Origin: Streptomyces griseus subsp. griseus
GTDB taxonomy: Bacteria > Actinomycetota > Actinomycetes > Streptomycetales > Streptomycetaceae
DNA: 64,000 bases
NCBI RefSeq assembly: GCF_003610995.1
Contig: NZ_CP032543.1
Location: 3,844,001-3,908,000, forward strand
Reading direction: 5' to 3'
Part shown: positions 8,734 to 17,788 of the stretch, piece by piece
How positions within the stretch are numbered: position 1 is the stretch's first letter
Layout: every line of letters starts with the position of its first letter
Program-made: the position numbers and the translations under genes
The notes under the pieces: model-generated
Database searches by the model: none
What the model was told of the DNA's origin: nothing
The model's input: only the letters and a program-made list of their open reading frames with translations

Positions 8734-9630
8734 ATGCGACTGAGCACTGTGATTCTGCCGATCGACCGCTGGCACGAAGGCGGCCGGGACACGTGGACCC
8801 GAGCCGAGGAGCTGGGCTTCCACACCGCCTACACCTACGACCACCTGTCCTGGCGGAGCTTCCGCGACCGTACGTGGTTCGGCGCGCTCCCCACCCTCAC
8901 CGCCGCCGCGACCGCCACGAGCCGGCTGCGTCTGGGCACGCTGGTCACCTCGCCGAACTTCCGCCACCCCGTGACCCTGGCCAAGGAGCTGATCTCCCTG
9001 GACGACATCTCCGGCGGCCGGATCACCCTCGGCATCGGCGCCGGGGGCAGCGGGTTCGACGCCACCGCGCTGGGCCAGGAGGCATGGACCCCACGGGAGC
9101 GCGCCGACCGCTTCGGCGAGTTCGTGCCGCTCCTGGACCGTCTGCTCACCGAGGACGCGGTGACGGATCACGGAACGCACTACTCCGCCGTGGAGGCCCG
9201 CAACATCCCGGGCTGCGTCCAGCGGCCCCGGCTGCCCTTCGCGGTCGCCGCGACCGGCCCGCGCGGTCTGCGGCTCGCCGCCCGCCACGGGCAGGCGTGG
9301 GTGACCACCGGCGACCCGAAGCTGTACGAGACCGGCACCCCCGAGCAGTCGGTGGAGGCCCTGCGGGACCAGAACAAGAGGCTCGTCGCCGCCTGCGAGG
9401 AGGTCGGCCGGGACGCCTCCGAGCTGGACCGGATCCTGCTCACCGGCTTCACCCCCGACCGCAACGCCCCGCTGGAGTCGGTGGACGCTTTCGTCGACTT
9501 CGCGGGCCGCCACGCCGAGCTCGGGATCACCGAGATCGCCATCCACGCCCCCATCCCGGACTCCGGCTTCGCCATCGACCCGGCCGTCTACGAGCGCATC
9601 GCGACGGAGGCGCCGGCCCAGCTGGGCTGA
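8734..9630 (+). CDS. LLM-class (luciferase-like) flavin-dependent oxidoreductase
   Basis: TIM-barrel enzyme of the bacterial luciferase-like superfamily, 298 aa, expected to use FMN or F420 as cofactor; the substrate is unknown. Family features are the N-terminal beta strand LSTVILPID, the segment TSRLRLGTLVTSPNFRHPVTLAKELISLDDISGGRITLGIGAGG (described here only by position, about 68-110), and the C-terminal LGITEIAIHAP. The ATG at 8734 starts directly at the first beta strand; the upstream in-frame ATGs would add unrelated residues. It converges on kptA with a 12-base gap. Confidence 0.82.
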   Translation: MRLSTVILPIDRWHEGGRDTWTRAEELGFHTAYTYDHLSWRSFRDRTWFGALPTLTAAATATSRLRLGTLVTSPNFRHPVTLAKELISLDDISGGRITLGIGAGGSGFDATALGQEAWTPRERADRFGEFVPLLDRLLTEDAVTDHGTHYSAVEARNIPGCVQRPRLPFAVAATGPRGLRLAARHGQAWVTTGDPKLYETGTPEQSVEALRDQNKRLVAACEEVGRDASELDRILLTGFTPDRNAPLESVDAFVDFAGRHAELGITEIAIHAPIPDSGFAIDPAVYERIATEAPAQLG

Positions 9631-9642
9631 CGGCCCGGAGCC

Positions 9643-10185
9643 TCACTCCCGGAGCAGCAGGAACTGAGGCGGTACGGCGTCGGCGAGCCAGACCCCGTTG
9701 GCGCTGACCCGGAACGCGTGGCCGGCGCGGTGCATGGCGCCCGCGTTCACGGTGAGCACCAGGGGGCGGCCGCGCCGGGCGCCGACCCGGGTGGCCGTCT
9801 CGCGGTCGGGGGAGAGGTGGACGTGGTGGCGGGCCATGGGGCGCAGGCCCTCGGCCCGGATGGCGTCCAGCACGCGGGCGACCGTGCCGTGGTAGAGGTA
9901 CGCCGGCGGCTCGGCGGGCGGCAGGTCCAGGTCCACGGTGACGGTGTGGCCCTGGTTGGCCCGGATGCGGTCGCCGTCCATTGTGAAGCGCCGCTTGTCG
10001 TTGGCGGCGACGACATGGTCCAGCTCGGCGCGGGTGATGGCGAACCCGTGCCGGGCCGCCGCGGTCAGCAGCGTCTCGACGCCCACCCAGCCGTTGACGT
10101 CGAGGGTGATGCCGATGTCCTCCGGCTGGTGCCGGAGGTGTTTCGAGAGGTACTTGGACACCTTGACGGTGCGGCGCTCGTCCAT
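9643..10185 (-). CDS. kptA: RNA 2'-phosphotransferase (KptA/Tpt1 family)
   Basis: Transfers a 2'-phosphate from RNA to NAD+, giving ADP-ribose 1''-2'' cyclic phosphate; in fungi this completes tRNA splicing, while its bacterial role is unsettled. It has 180 aa, the family size. The N-terminal winged-helix motif SKYLSKHLRHQPEDIG supplies the family Arg/His pair. The NAD-binding domain contains YLYHGT near residue 98, HHVHLSPD near 122 and RRGRPLVLTVNA near 143. The start is ATG at 10185. A noncoding spacer with three DnaA-box-like sequences separates it from the MerR gene on the same strand. Confidence 0.9.
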   Translation of the reverse strand: MDERRTVKVSKYLSKHLRHQPEDIGITLDVNGWVGVETLLTAAARHGFAITRAELDHVVAANDKRRFTMDGDRIRANQGHTVTVDLDLPPAEPPAYLYHGTVARVLDAIRAEGLRPMARHHVHLSPDRETATRVGARRGRPLVLTVNAGAMHRAGHAFRVSANGVWLADAVPPQFLLLRE

Positions 10186-10267
10186 CCCGCCAGAGTGCCC
10201 GTGGGCAGATCACCGGTGCATCCGGATTTCTTACAGGCTTCTTTTCTGCTTTTCCCGCGCTGATGTT

Positions 10268-10321
10268 TGATCCACAGCCAACTTGGGTTATCCACAGGCT
10301 ATTTGGCGACTCTGTGGACAA
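10268..10321. other. Cluster of three DnaA-box-like 9-mers
   Basis: In the gap between the MerR and kptA genes are TGATCCACA (10268-10276), TTATCCACA (10288-10296) and, on the opposite strand, TTGTCCACA (10313-10321). TTGTCCACA is the preferred Streptomyces DnaA box. Three matches in 54 bases of a GC-rich genome are unlikely by chance. The cluster could titrate DnaA or regulate a neighbour. Confidence 0.55.
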
Positions 10322-10333
10322 CCGGCAGGGCAT

Positions 10334-11263
10334 TTAACCCCTTTCGTCAACTTTGTTGGTTTCTGAGTGAGATGAGGTCAGGGCGTCCAACGTGCGTCCC
10401 TGCACCTCTCGTTCGGCGGCCGCCGCCACGAAGGCCGCGACCTGATCCGCGCCAACCAGCGCCTCCACCGCCCGCGTTGTGCGGGCCGGGAGCAGCACCG
10501 GCCGGGTCTCGCTCCCCTCGATGGTGCTCTCCTGCGCACCGAGATGGTGATGCAGATGCAGGGTGGCGAACGTCCGCATGGCGCGCGCCAGTTCGGCGTC
10601 CACCGTCTGCTGCGCGAGCGGCCGCAGCCGGCGCACCATCGACGCCGCCTCGGCCGCATCGGAGTCGGTGGGCGGCCGATGGCCCAGATAGCGCGCGAAG
10701 ACGTGCTCGGTGGTGAACTCCAGGAAACGGGAGGCTATGTGCTCGACCTGGCCGCGAAGTTCCTTGAGGTGGGCGGAGATCGCGAGCAGCGGGACGCCCG
10801 CCGCGTGCAACTCCACTGCTACCGCAAGCTCTTGCGGGCTCGGTACGAGGAATTCATCGTCCTTGCCCGGGACGCGCTCCAGCACCCCGAGCTCCACCGC
10901 CTCCGCGATCGCCTCGTCGTCCTGCGAGCCGCCGAACTTCGCGTCCAGTTCCTCGCGGGTGATCCGGTCGGCCTCCTCGTCGGTCCAGGGGCCGTGCACC
11001 TCGGCGACCAGGCCCAGCACCCCGCCCAGCCCCCGCCCCGCGTCCCACGCCTCCAGCAGCTCCTTGATGCTGGCCAGGGTGTAGCCCCGCTCCAGCAGGT
11101 CCGCGATCTGGAGGAGCCGGGCCAGATGCGCCTCCCCGTACACATTGGCCCGCCCGCGCCGCTCCGGCGTCGGCAACAGCCCCCGGTCCTGGTACGCCCT
11201 GATCGTGCGCACCGTCGCCCTGCTGGCGTGGGCCAGGTCCTCGATCCGGTACTCGGCGCTCAC
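10334..11263 (-). CDS. MerR-family transcriptional regulator
   Basis: Regulator of 309 aa with a MerR winged-helix domain at residues 1-70 (YRIEDLAHASRATVRTIRAY, then the RGLLPTPERRGRANVY wing) and a long, mostly helical C-terminal domain of unknown ligand. No metal-binding Cys set is visible, so an organic effector is more likely. The GTG start at 11263-11261 overlaps the stop of the upstream hydrolase/SDR gene in a GTGA arrangement, so translation is coupled. It is the last gene of the M24 peptidase, EphD-like, MerR set and may control that set. Confidence 0.85.
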   Translation of the reverse strand: MSAEYRIEDLAHASRATVRTIRAYQDRGLLPTPERRGRANVYGEAHLARLLQIADLLERGYTLASIKELLEAWDAGRGLGGVLGLVAEVHGPWTDEEADRITREELDAKFGGSQDDEAIAEAVELGVLERVPGKDDEFLVPSPQELAVAVELHAAGVPLLAISAHLKELRGQVEHIASRFLEFTTEHVFARYLGHRPPTDSDAAEAASMVRRLRPLAQQTVDAELARAMRTFATLHLHHHLGAQESTIEGSETRPVLLPARTTRAVEALVGADQVAAFVAAAAEREVQGRTLDALTSSHSETNKVDERG

Positions 11264-13032
11264 AGCGGCGGCTTCAGCCGGGCGATCCCCCGCAGCACCC
11301 CGGGGCTGACCCGCGAGAGCAGCCGGGCACCACGCGCCTCCGGGGTCACCGGCACCACGGCCCGGTTGCGCACGACCGCCTCCAGGATGGCGTCGGCGAC
11401 CTTCTCCGGGGGGTAGTTGCGCCGCCCGTAGAGCCGGGTGGTCCGCTTCCGCAGCCGCTGCTCCTCCTCCACGCCGGCCCCGGCGAACCGGGTGGTGGCG
11501 GTGATGTTGGTGTTGACGATGCCGGGGCATATGGCGCTCACCCCGATCGACTTCTCCGCCAGCTCGGCGCGCAGGCACTCGCTCAGCATCAGCACGGCCG
11601 CCTTCGACGTGCTGTACGCGGGCAGCGCCCGGGAGGGCTGAAAGGCCGCGGCCGATGCGGTGTTGACGATATGGCCGCCCTGGCCCCGGTCGGCCATCTG
11701 CTTGCCGAAGATCCGGCAGCCGTGGATGACGCCCCAGAGATTGACGTCGAGGACCCTCTTCCACTCCTCGCTCGTCGTCTCCAGGAAGGATCCGGAGAGG
11801 CCGATCCCGGCGTTGTTGACCAGGACGTCGACGGTGCCGTATTCGGCGGCCACCTTGGCGGCGAGCTTCTCCATCGCCGCCTCGTCGCTCACGTCGACCG
11901 CCTCGCCCCAGGCCGCCGGGGCTCCCACCAGCCGGGCCAGCTCCGCCGTCCTGGCGGCCCCCTCCGCGTCGAGGTCGACGGCCACCACACGGGCGCCGGC
12001 CTCGGCGAACGCGAACGCCGTGGCCCGGCCGATCCCGGAGGCGGCACCCGTCACCAGGACCAGCTGGCCGCCGAACCGCTCCGCGTACCGCCCCTTCGCC
12101 GCGGGCTGCTGGACCGCCGGACCCTCCTGGCCGCCCGTCTCGCTGGCGGCGGCGAACTCGCCGATCCACGCGGCCAGCTGGTCGGGCCGGGTACGCGGCA
12201 CCCAGTGCTTGGCCGGCAGGGACCGGCGTACCAGACGGGGGACCCACTGCTCCAGGTCGTCGTAGAGCCGCTCGGAGAGGAAGGAGTCGCCGGTCGGCGT
12301 GATGAGCTGGACCGGTGCGTGGGCGTAGGCGTCGGCGCGCGGCCTGCCCAGCCGGGCCCGGACGTTGTCCCGGTAGAGCCAGGCCCCGTGCGCCGCGTCG
12401 TCGGGCAGGGACGCGGTCGGGTAGTCGCCCGCGGGCACCTTCTCCAGCCGCTGGAGGATGCCGGGCCACCGCTTGCCGAGGGGCCCGCGCCAGGCCAGCT
12501 CCGGCAGCACCGGCGTATGGAGCATGTACACATACCAGGACTTGGCGCCCTGGCCCAGCAGTTGACCGGCCCGGCGCGGGGTAGGCCTGGCCATCCGCTG
12601 CTTGATCCAGTGCCCGAAGTGGTCCAGGGACGGGCCGGACATCGAGGTGAAGGAGGCGATCCTGCCCTCGGTCCGCCCGACCGTGACGAACTCCCAGGAC
12701 TGCACCGACCCCCAGTCGTGCCCCACCACATGGACCGGCCGGTCCGGGCTGACCGCGTCGATCACCGCCAGGAAGTCGTCGGTCAGCTTCTCCAGGGTGA
12801 AGCCCCCGCGCAGCGGCTCGGGCGCCGTCGACCGGCCGTGGCCGCGCACGTCGTACAGCACGACATGCCACTGTTCGGCCAGCCGTGCGGCGACCTCGGA
12901 CCAGACCTCCTTGCTGTCCGGATACCCATGGACCAGCACCACCGTCGGCCGTTCCCCGTCCCCCAGCTCGGCGACGCAGAGCTCCACGCCACCCGTACGC
13001 ACCCTGCGCTCACGCGCTCCCGGCAGATTCAC
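11260..13032 (-). CDS. EphD-like fusion of alpha/beta hydrolase and short-chain dehydrogenase
   Basis: A 590-aa two-domain enzyme, close to the 592 aa of mycobacterial EphD. The N-terminal alpha/beta-hydrolase (about residues 1-290) has the oxyanion motif VLVHGYPDS near residue 35 and a nucleophile elbow HDWGS near 105, as in epoxide hydrolases; KHWVP near 270 supplies the likely catalytic His. The C-terminal SDR (about 315-590) has TGAASGIG, NNAG and YSTSK, the complete nucleotide-binding and Tyr/Lys catalytic set. The combination suggests epoxide or ester opening followed by NAD(P)-dependent oxidation or reduction of a lipophilic substrate, which is unknown. The GTG start at 13032 overlaps the M24 stop (GTGA), and the stop overlaps the MerR start. 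An upstream extension of the frame is antisense-like and was rejected. Confidence 0.88.
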   Translation of the reverse strand: MNLPGARERRVRTGGVELCVAELGDGERPTVVLVHGYPDSKEVWSEVAARLAEQWHVVLYDVRGHGRSTAPEPLRGGFTLEKLTDDFLAVIDAVSPDRPVHVVGHDWGSVQSWEFVTVGRTEGRIASFTSMSGPSLDHFGHWIKQRMARPTPRRAGQLLGQGAKSWYVYMLHTPVLPELAWRGPLGKRWPGILQRLEKVPAGDYPTASLPDDAAHGAWLYRDNVRARLGRPRADAYAHAPVQLITPTGDSFLSERLYDDLEQWVPRLVRRSLPAKHWVPRTRPDQLAAWIGEFAAASETGGQEGPAVQQPAAKGRYAERFGGQLVLVTGAASGIGRATAFAFAEAGARVVAVDLDAEGAARTAELARLVGAPAAWGEAVDVSDEAAMEKLAAKVAAEYGTVDVLVNNAGIGLSGSFLETTSEEWKRVLDVNLWGVIHGCRIFGKQMADRGQGGHIVNTASAAAFQPSRALPAYSTSKAAVLMLSECLRAELAEKSIGVSAICPGIVNTNITATTRFAGAGVEEEQRLRKRTTRLYGRRNYPPEKVADAILEAVVRNRAVVPVTPEARGARLLSRVSPGVLRGIARLKPPL

Positions 13033-13904
13033 GCCGCCACCTTCTCCTCGGCCCAGCGCCGCACATGCGGCAGATCGTCGTCCAGCCAGAAAGCGCTCTG
13101 CTCGGGGTCCTTGGAGTCGGTGACGACCAGGATCTCCTCGAACTTCGCGCCCGTACCCCTGAATCCGAGGTGCGGTTCGACCGCCCACAGCCCGGGCTGC
13201 GGGGGATGGTCGGAGAAGCGGTACGGACTCCACAGCGGCGACCAGCCGTCCCGGTGGCCGTGCACCGCGTCGCTCACCAACCCTTTGAGGGACTGGGTGC
13301 CGAACCCGAACACGCTGGGGGACCAACGCCGTTCGGCGACGCGGTCCACCTTGTGGGCGATGACGCCGAAGGGGTAGGCCCGGTGCCTGTTGGCGTATCC
13401 CTGGGCGGTCATGAGGCGTTCGACGTCCTCGTAGATCTCGCGCAGCGAACGGCGCTCGCGCACCTCCCGCAGGATCAGCTCGCGGTGCGCCTCCAGATCG
13501 GCGAGGAGCCGGTCGTGGAGCGGATTGAGGCCCAGACAGCCCGAGTACCCGATGTCGGCGGTGAAGCCTTTGTGGACCGGGGCCATGTCGAGGATGAACG
13601 GCATGCCCGGCTCCAGCTTCCGGTCGGTCGGGAAGAACTGGAGCGGCACCTTGAGCCCGGCGAACGCCGTCCGGTCCCCGAACCAGGCGAACGGCAGGTG
13701 GAACCAGTCCCGCACGCCCCGCTCCCGCAGCCACACCCGCTGCATCCGCGCCGCCTCCCGCTCGGTCACCCCCGATCTGAGCTGACCGGCGACAGCCTCG
13801 GCGCAGGCGTAGGCGAGGCGCTGCACCTCTCTGAACCCCTGTAGCTCCGGGGCCCTGAACCCCCGTGCTTCCGGGGCCTTTTCGTCCTGCACTGCCGAGG
13901 CCAT
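13029..13904 (-). CDS. M24-family metallopeptidase-like protein
   Basis: Protein of 291 aa with the pita-bread fold of methionine aminopeptidase/prolidase enzymes. The five expected metal ligands can be seen: Asp in FILDMAP and FTADIG (about residues 105 and 117), a His around YPFGVIAHK, Glu in WAVEPH and Glu in KFEEILVV. It is therefore probably catalytic, though the substrate is unknown; some M24 members are creatinases or non-peptidase hydrolases. It is the first gene of a three-gene unit with 4-base overlaps, which implies a common pathway with the hydrolase/SDR protein. The likely promoter is in the 257-base gap shared with the divergent ABC cluster. Confidence 0.82.
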   Translation of the reverse strand: MASAVQDEKAPEARGFRAPELQGFREVQRLAYACAEAVAGQLRSGVTEREAARMQRVWLRERGVRDWFHLPFAWFGDRTAFAGLKVPLQFFPTDRKLEPGMPFILDMAPVHKGFTADIGYSGCLGLNPLHDRLLADLEAHRELILREVRERRSLREIYEDVERLMTAQGYANRHRAYPFGVIAHKVDRVAERRWSPSVFGFGTQSLKGLVSDAVHGHRDGWSPLWSPYRFSDHPPQPGLWAVEPHLGFRGTGAKFEEILVVTDSKDPEQSAFWLDDDLPHVRRWAEEKVAA

Positions 13905-14161
13905 GCCACCGTCCGTTCCCTGCCGTGTGCGGTACGTGCCCGTAACGTGACACTGATGAATGTGACAATGTCCAGCGGCTACGTCAAGGGGTGTGCGCGG
14001 CCTGTGGAAAACTCCCGGCCGGACGGAGATCCGCCCCGCACCCGGACCCCGGAACTCCTCCTTCGCGGGGTCCCCCTACGGGCCCGTACGCCTGGAGGCT
14101 GATGCCGATCCAGCCGTCAGGGCTGACGATCCCTGTGGTCCACGCCACTACCGTCGTACCT

Positions 14162-15232
14162 GTGACTGCCGTTATCGCTACCGAAGCCCTGAGCAAGCGG
14201 TTCCCCCGGGTGACCGCGCTCGACCGGCTCACGTTGGACATCGGACCAGGTGTGACCGGTCTGGTGGGTTCCAACGGGGCCGGCAAGTCCACGCTGATCA
14301 AGATCCTTCTGGGTCTCTCCCCCGCCACCGAAGGCCGGGCCGCGGTGCTCGGGCTGGACGTGGCTACCAGCGGCGCCGCCATCCGGGAGCGGGTGGGGTA
14401 CATGCCGGAGCACGACTGCCTCCCGCCCGATGTGTCGGCCACCGAGTTCGTCGTGCACATGGCCCGTATGTCGGGGCTGCCGCCGACCGCGGCCCGTGAG
14501 CGCACCGCCGACACCCTGCGCCACGTCGGCCTCTACGAGGAGCGCTACCGCCCCATCGGCGGCTACTCGACCGGTATGAAGCAGCGGGTGAAGCTGGCCC
14601 AGGCCCTGGTCCACGACCCCCAGCTGGTCCTCCTCGACGAGCCGACCAACGGCCTGGACCCGGTCGGCCGTGACGAGATGCTCGGCCTGATCCGCCGGAT
14701 CCACACCGACTTCGGCATCTCCGTCCTCGTCACCTCGCACCTCCTGGGCGAGTTGGAACGCACCTGCGACCACGTCGTCGTCATCGACGGCGGAGCCCTC
14801 CTGCGCTCCAGCTCCACCAGCGACTTCACCCAGATCACCACCACGCTCGCGGTGGAGGTGACCGACAGCGACACCCACCCCGACGGCACCGACGCCCTGC
14901 GCCAGGTCCTCGCCAAGGCCGGCGTCGCGCTGGTCGGCCAGGACGGACTCGACGCGGAAGGGCTGCCGGGCGCGGGCCACATCCTGCTGGTGGAGGCCAC
15001 CGGCGAGGAGACGTACGACCTGGTCCGCGACAGCGTCGCCGGGCTCGGCCTCGGCCTGGTCCGCATGGAGCAGCGCCGCCACCACATCGCCGAGGTCTTC
15101 CGTACCGAACAGGGCGGGGCGGGCGCCACCCCCGTACCGGCCCAGGCCGTCACGGCCGGAGCCGGGGCCGTACAGCAGGCCACCGCGCCTGCGCCGTACC
15201 AGCAGAAGGGGAGCGGTCGCGATGAGCACTGA
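14162..15232 (+). CDS. ABC transporter ATP-binding protein (first of pair)
   Basis: ATPase of an ABC exporter, 356 aa. Walker A GSNGAGKST is near residue 40, the signature region is YSTGMKQRVKLAQAL near 140 and Walker B LVLLDEPTNGLDP near 160. A Pro/Ala/Gln-rich C-terminal tail follows. The GTG at 14162 was chosen because it directly precedes the conserved VIATEALSKRF strand and lies seven bases after a TANNNT -10-like element (TACCGT, 14149-14154), as in a leaderless transcript. An alternative ATG at 14102 with GGAGG three bases upstream would add 20 residues. It overlaps the next permease gene by 11 bases. Confidence 0.85.
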   Translation: MTAVIATEALSKRFPRVTALDRLTLDIGPGVTGLVGSNGAGKSTLIKILLGLSPATEGRAAVLGLDVATSGAAIRERVGYMPEHDCLPPDVSATEFVVHMARMSGLPPTAARERTADTLRHVGLYEERYRPIGGYSTGMKQRVKLAQALVHDPQLVLLDEPTNGLDPVGRDEMLGLIRRIHTDFGISVLVTSHLLGELERTCDHVVVIDGGALLRSSSTSDFTQITTTLAVEVTDSDTHPDGTDALRQVLAKAGVALVGQDGLDAEGLPGAGHILLVEATGEETYDLVRDSVAGLGLGLVRMEQRRHHIAEVFRTEQGGAGATPVPAQAVTAGAGAVQQATAPAPYQQKGSGRDEH

Positions 15233-16130
15233 GACCGGTACCGCGACCGGGCGCGACACCTCCCGGATCCACAACATCGGCTACCGCTCGTACGACGGCA
15301 GGCGGCTCGGCCGGGCCTACGCCCGCCGTTCGCTCTACTCGCAGACCCTGCGCGGCTCCTTCGGACTCGGCCGTTCCGCCAAGTCCAAGGTCCTGCCCAT
15401 GCTGCTGTTCGGCGTGATGACCCTGGTCGCGGCGATCCTGGTGGCGGTCTCCATGGCCGCGCCGGACGCCACCAGACTCGTCGTCAAATACACGTCGTAC
15501 GCGATCTATCTGCAGGCCGTCATCGGCCTCTTCATCGCCGCACAGGCCCCGCAGGCGGTCTCCAGGGACCTCCGCTTCAAGAGCGTCCCCCTGTACTTCT
15601 CGCGGCCGATCGAACGCGCCGACTACGTGCTGGCGAAGCTCGCCGCCACGGCGTCCGCGCTCTTCATCCTCACCGGGGCGCCGCTGCTCATCCTCTATGT
15701 GGGTGCTCTGCTCGCGAAGTTCGACTTCGTCGACCAGACCAAGTGGTTCGGCCAGGGGCTGGTGTCGGTGGCGCTGCTGTCCGTACTGTTCGCCGGGCTC
15801 GGCCTGGTCATGGCCGCCCTCACCCCGCGCCGGGGCTTCGGCGTCGCCGCGGTGATCGCGGTCCTGACCATCTCCTACGGTGCCGTCTCCACGGTTCAGG
15901 TCATCGCCTGGGAGACCGGCTCGCCCGGGGCCGTGGAGTGGCTCGGCCTCTTCTCGCCGATCACCCTGATCAGTGGCGTACAGACCGCGTTCCTCGGCGC
16001 CACCTCGTCCTTCCCCGGAGAGGAAGCGGTGGGGGCCGGGATGGGAGTGGTCTACCTGTTCGTTGTTCTCGCGCTCGTCGCCGGCTCGTACGCCGTCCTG
16101 ATGCGCCGCTACCGGAAGGTCGGGCTGTGA
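15222..16130 (+). CDS. ABC transporter permease (ABC-2 type)
   Basis: Membrane protein of 302 aa with about six hydrophobic segments between residues 65 and 295 and a charged N-terminal region that includes HNIGYRSYDGRRLGRAYARR. It is the likely membrane partner of the ATPase at 14162, with which it overlaps. Its TGA overlaps the GTG of the next ATPase (GTGA), so all four genes from 14162 to 17788 are probably expressed and assembled together. The substrate is not evident. Confidence 0.85.
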   Translation: MSTETGTATGRDTSRIHNIGYRSYDGRRLGRAYARRSLYSQTLRGSFGLGRSAKSKVLPMLLFGVMTLVAAILVAVSMAAPDATRLVVKYTSYAIYLQAVIGLFIAAQAPQAVSRDLRFKSVPLYFSRPIERADYVLAKLAATASALFILTGAPLLILYVGALLAKFDFVDQTKWFGQGLVSVALLSVLFAGLGLVMAALTPRRGFGVAAVIAVLTISYGAVSTVQVIAWETGSPGAVEWLGLFSPITLISGVQTAFLGATSSFPGEEAVGAGMGVVYLFVVLALVAGSYAVLMRRYRKVGL

Positions 16131-17038
16131 CCACCATCGAGATCGACCACACCTCCCGCTGGTTCGGCAATGTGGTCGCCGTCAACGACGTCTCCATGAC
16201 GGTGGGCCCCGGCGTCACCGGACTGCTCGGCCCCAACGGTGCGGGGAAGTCCACGCTCATCAACATGATGGGCGGCTTCCTCGCCCCCTCGACGGGCAAG
16301 GTCACCCTCGACGGACGGACGATCTGGCGCAACGAGAGCGTCTACAAGGAGATCGGCATCGTTCCCGAGCGGGAGGGGATGTACGACTTCCTGACCGGCA
16401 AGGAGTTCGTCGTCGCCAACGCCGAACTCCAGGGCCTGGGCGGCGCGGAGGCGCAGCGGGCGCTGGCCACGGTCCAGATGGAGTACGCGCAGGACCGCAA
16501 GATCTCCACGTACAGCAAGGGCATGCGCCAGCGCGTGAAGATGGCGTCCGCGCTGGTCCACGAGCCCTCGGTGCTGCTCCTTGACGAACCGTTCAACGGG
16601 ATGGACCCGCGGCAGCGGATGCAGCTGATGGAGCTGCTGCGGCAGATGGGGGCCGAGGGCCGTACGGTCCTGTTCTCCTCCCACATCCTCGAAGAGGTCG
16701 AACAGCTGGCCTCGCACATTGAGGTGGTCGTGGCGGGACGGCACGCCGCCTCCGGCGACTTCCGCAAGATCCGGCGGCTGATGACGGACCGGCCGCACCG
16801 CTATCTGGTCCGCTCCAGCGACGACCGGGCACTGGCGGCCGCGCTCATCGCCGACCCGTCGACGGCCGGCATCGAGGTCGACCTGACCGAGAAGGCGCTG
16901 CGCATCCAGGCCGTCGACTTCGGCCGCTTCACCGAACTGCTGCCGAAGGTCGCCCGTGAGCAGGGCATCCGGCTGCTGACCGTCTCCCCGTCCGACGAGT
17001 CCCTCGAATCGGTCTTTTCCTATCTCGTAGCGGCCTGA
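16127..17038 (+). CDS. ABC transporter ATP-binding protein (second of pair)
   Basis: ATPase of 303 aa: Walker A GPNGAGKST near residue 40, signature YSKGMRQRVKMASAL near 130, Walker B VLLLDEPFNGMDP near 150, followed by the switch His in SSHILEE. It is closely similar in layout to the first ATPase of the cluster, which suggests tandem duplication of an ATPase-permease pair. The GTG start at 16127 overlaps the preceding stop. Confidence 0.88.
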   Translation: MTTIEIDHTSRWFGNVVAVNDVSMTVGPGVTGLLGPNGAGKSTLINMMGGFLAPSTGKVTLDGRTIWRNESVYKEIGIVPEREGMYDFLTGKEFVVANAELQGLGGAEAQRALATVQMEYAQDRKISTYSKGMRQRVKMASALVHEPSVLLLDEPFNGMDPRQRMQLMELLRQMGAEGRTVLFSSHILEEVEQLASHIEVVVAGRHAASGDFRKIRRLMTDRPHRYLVRSSDDRALAAALIADPSTAGIEVDLTEKALRIQAVDFGRFTELLPKVAREQGIRLLTVSPSDESLESVFSYLVAA

Positions 17039-17068
17039 GTAGTGGCCTGAAAGGAGCTGTGCACCGTC

Positions 17069-17788
17069 ATGTACGACCCCACAGTCGCCCGGCTCACCTA
17101 CCGGGCCCTGCTCGGCCGGCGCCGGGCCGCCATCCTGTTCGTCCTTCCCGCGCTGCTGCTGCTCCTCGCGGCGGCGGTCCGCATGTTCGCCGGGGCCGAT
17201 GACCAGGTCGCCGCCAACGTCCTCGGCGGGTTCGCCATCGCCACGATGGTGCCGCTGATCGGGGTGATCGCCGGGACCGGGGCGATCGGTCCCGAGATCG
17301 ACGACGGATCGATCGTCTACCTGCTGGCCAAGCCGGTGAAGCGCCCCACGATCATCTTCACCAAGCTGATCGTCGCCATCGCGGTGACCATGGTCTTCTC
17401 CGCCCTGCCGACCCTGCTCGCGGGGCTGATCCTGAACGGCAACGGGCAGCAGATCGCGATCGCCTACACGATCGCGGCACTGGTCGCCTCGATCGCGTAC
17501 AGCGCGCTGTTCCTGCTGCTGGGCACGGTCAGCCGCCACGCGGTGGTCATCGGTCTGGTGTACGCGCTGGTCTGGGAGGCCCTCTTCGGCAGCCTGGTGC
17601 CGGGTGCGCGGACGCTCAGCGTCCAGCAGTGGTCCCTCGCCGTCGCCGAGAAGGTGGCCGGCCAGGGCATGGTCACCTCGGACGTGGGGCTGCCGCTCGC
17701 GACGGTCCTGCTGGCCGCCGTCACCGTGGCCGCCACCTGGTACGCGGGCCAGAAGCTGCGCGCGCTGAAGCTGGCCGGGGAGGAGTGA
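17069..17788 (+). CDS. ABC transporter permease (second of pair)
   Basis: Membrane protein of 239 aa with about six hydrophobic segments (first at residues 22-42) and the ABC-2 feature EIDDGSIVYLLAKPVKRPTI between helices 2 and 3. It is preceded by AAGGAG 12 bases before the ATG. It is the likely partner of the ATPase at 16127. A GC-rich hairpin at about 17829-17860 (CCCCGCCCC / GGGGCGGGG) probably terminates the operon. Confidence 0.85.
   Translation: MYDPTVARLTYRALLGRRRAAILFVLPALLLLLAAAVRMFAGADDQVAANVLGGFAIATMVPLIGVIAGTGAIGPEIDDGSIVYLLAKPVKRPTIIFTKLIVAIAVTMVFSALPTLLAGLILNGNGQQIAIAYTIAALVASIAYSALFLLLGTVSRHAVVIGLVYALVWEALFGSLVPGARTLSVQQWSLAVAEKVAGQGMVTSDVGLPLATVLLAAVTVAATWYAGQKLRALKLAGEE

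Noticed and set aside
10334..12871. An 845-aa MerR/SDR fusion read as one frame
   Set aside because: The MerR and SDR genes are in different frames joined by a GTGA overlap; the long frame is out of frame with the SDR for most of its length.
11260..13968. A 902-aa extension of the hydrolase/SDR protein
   Set aside because: The upstream part is an alternative frame of the M24 gene and has no domain; the GTG at 13032 fits EphD length.
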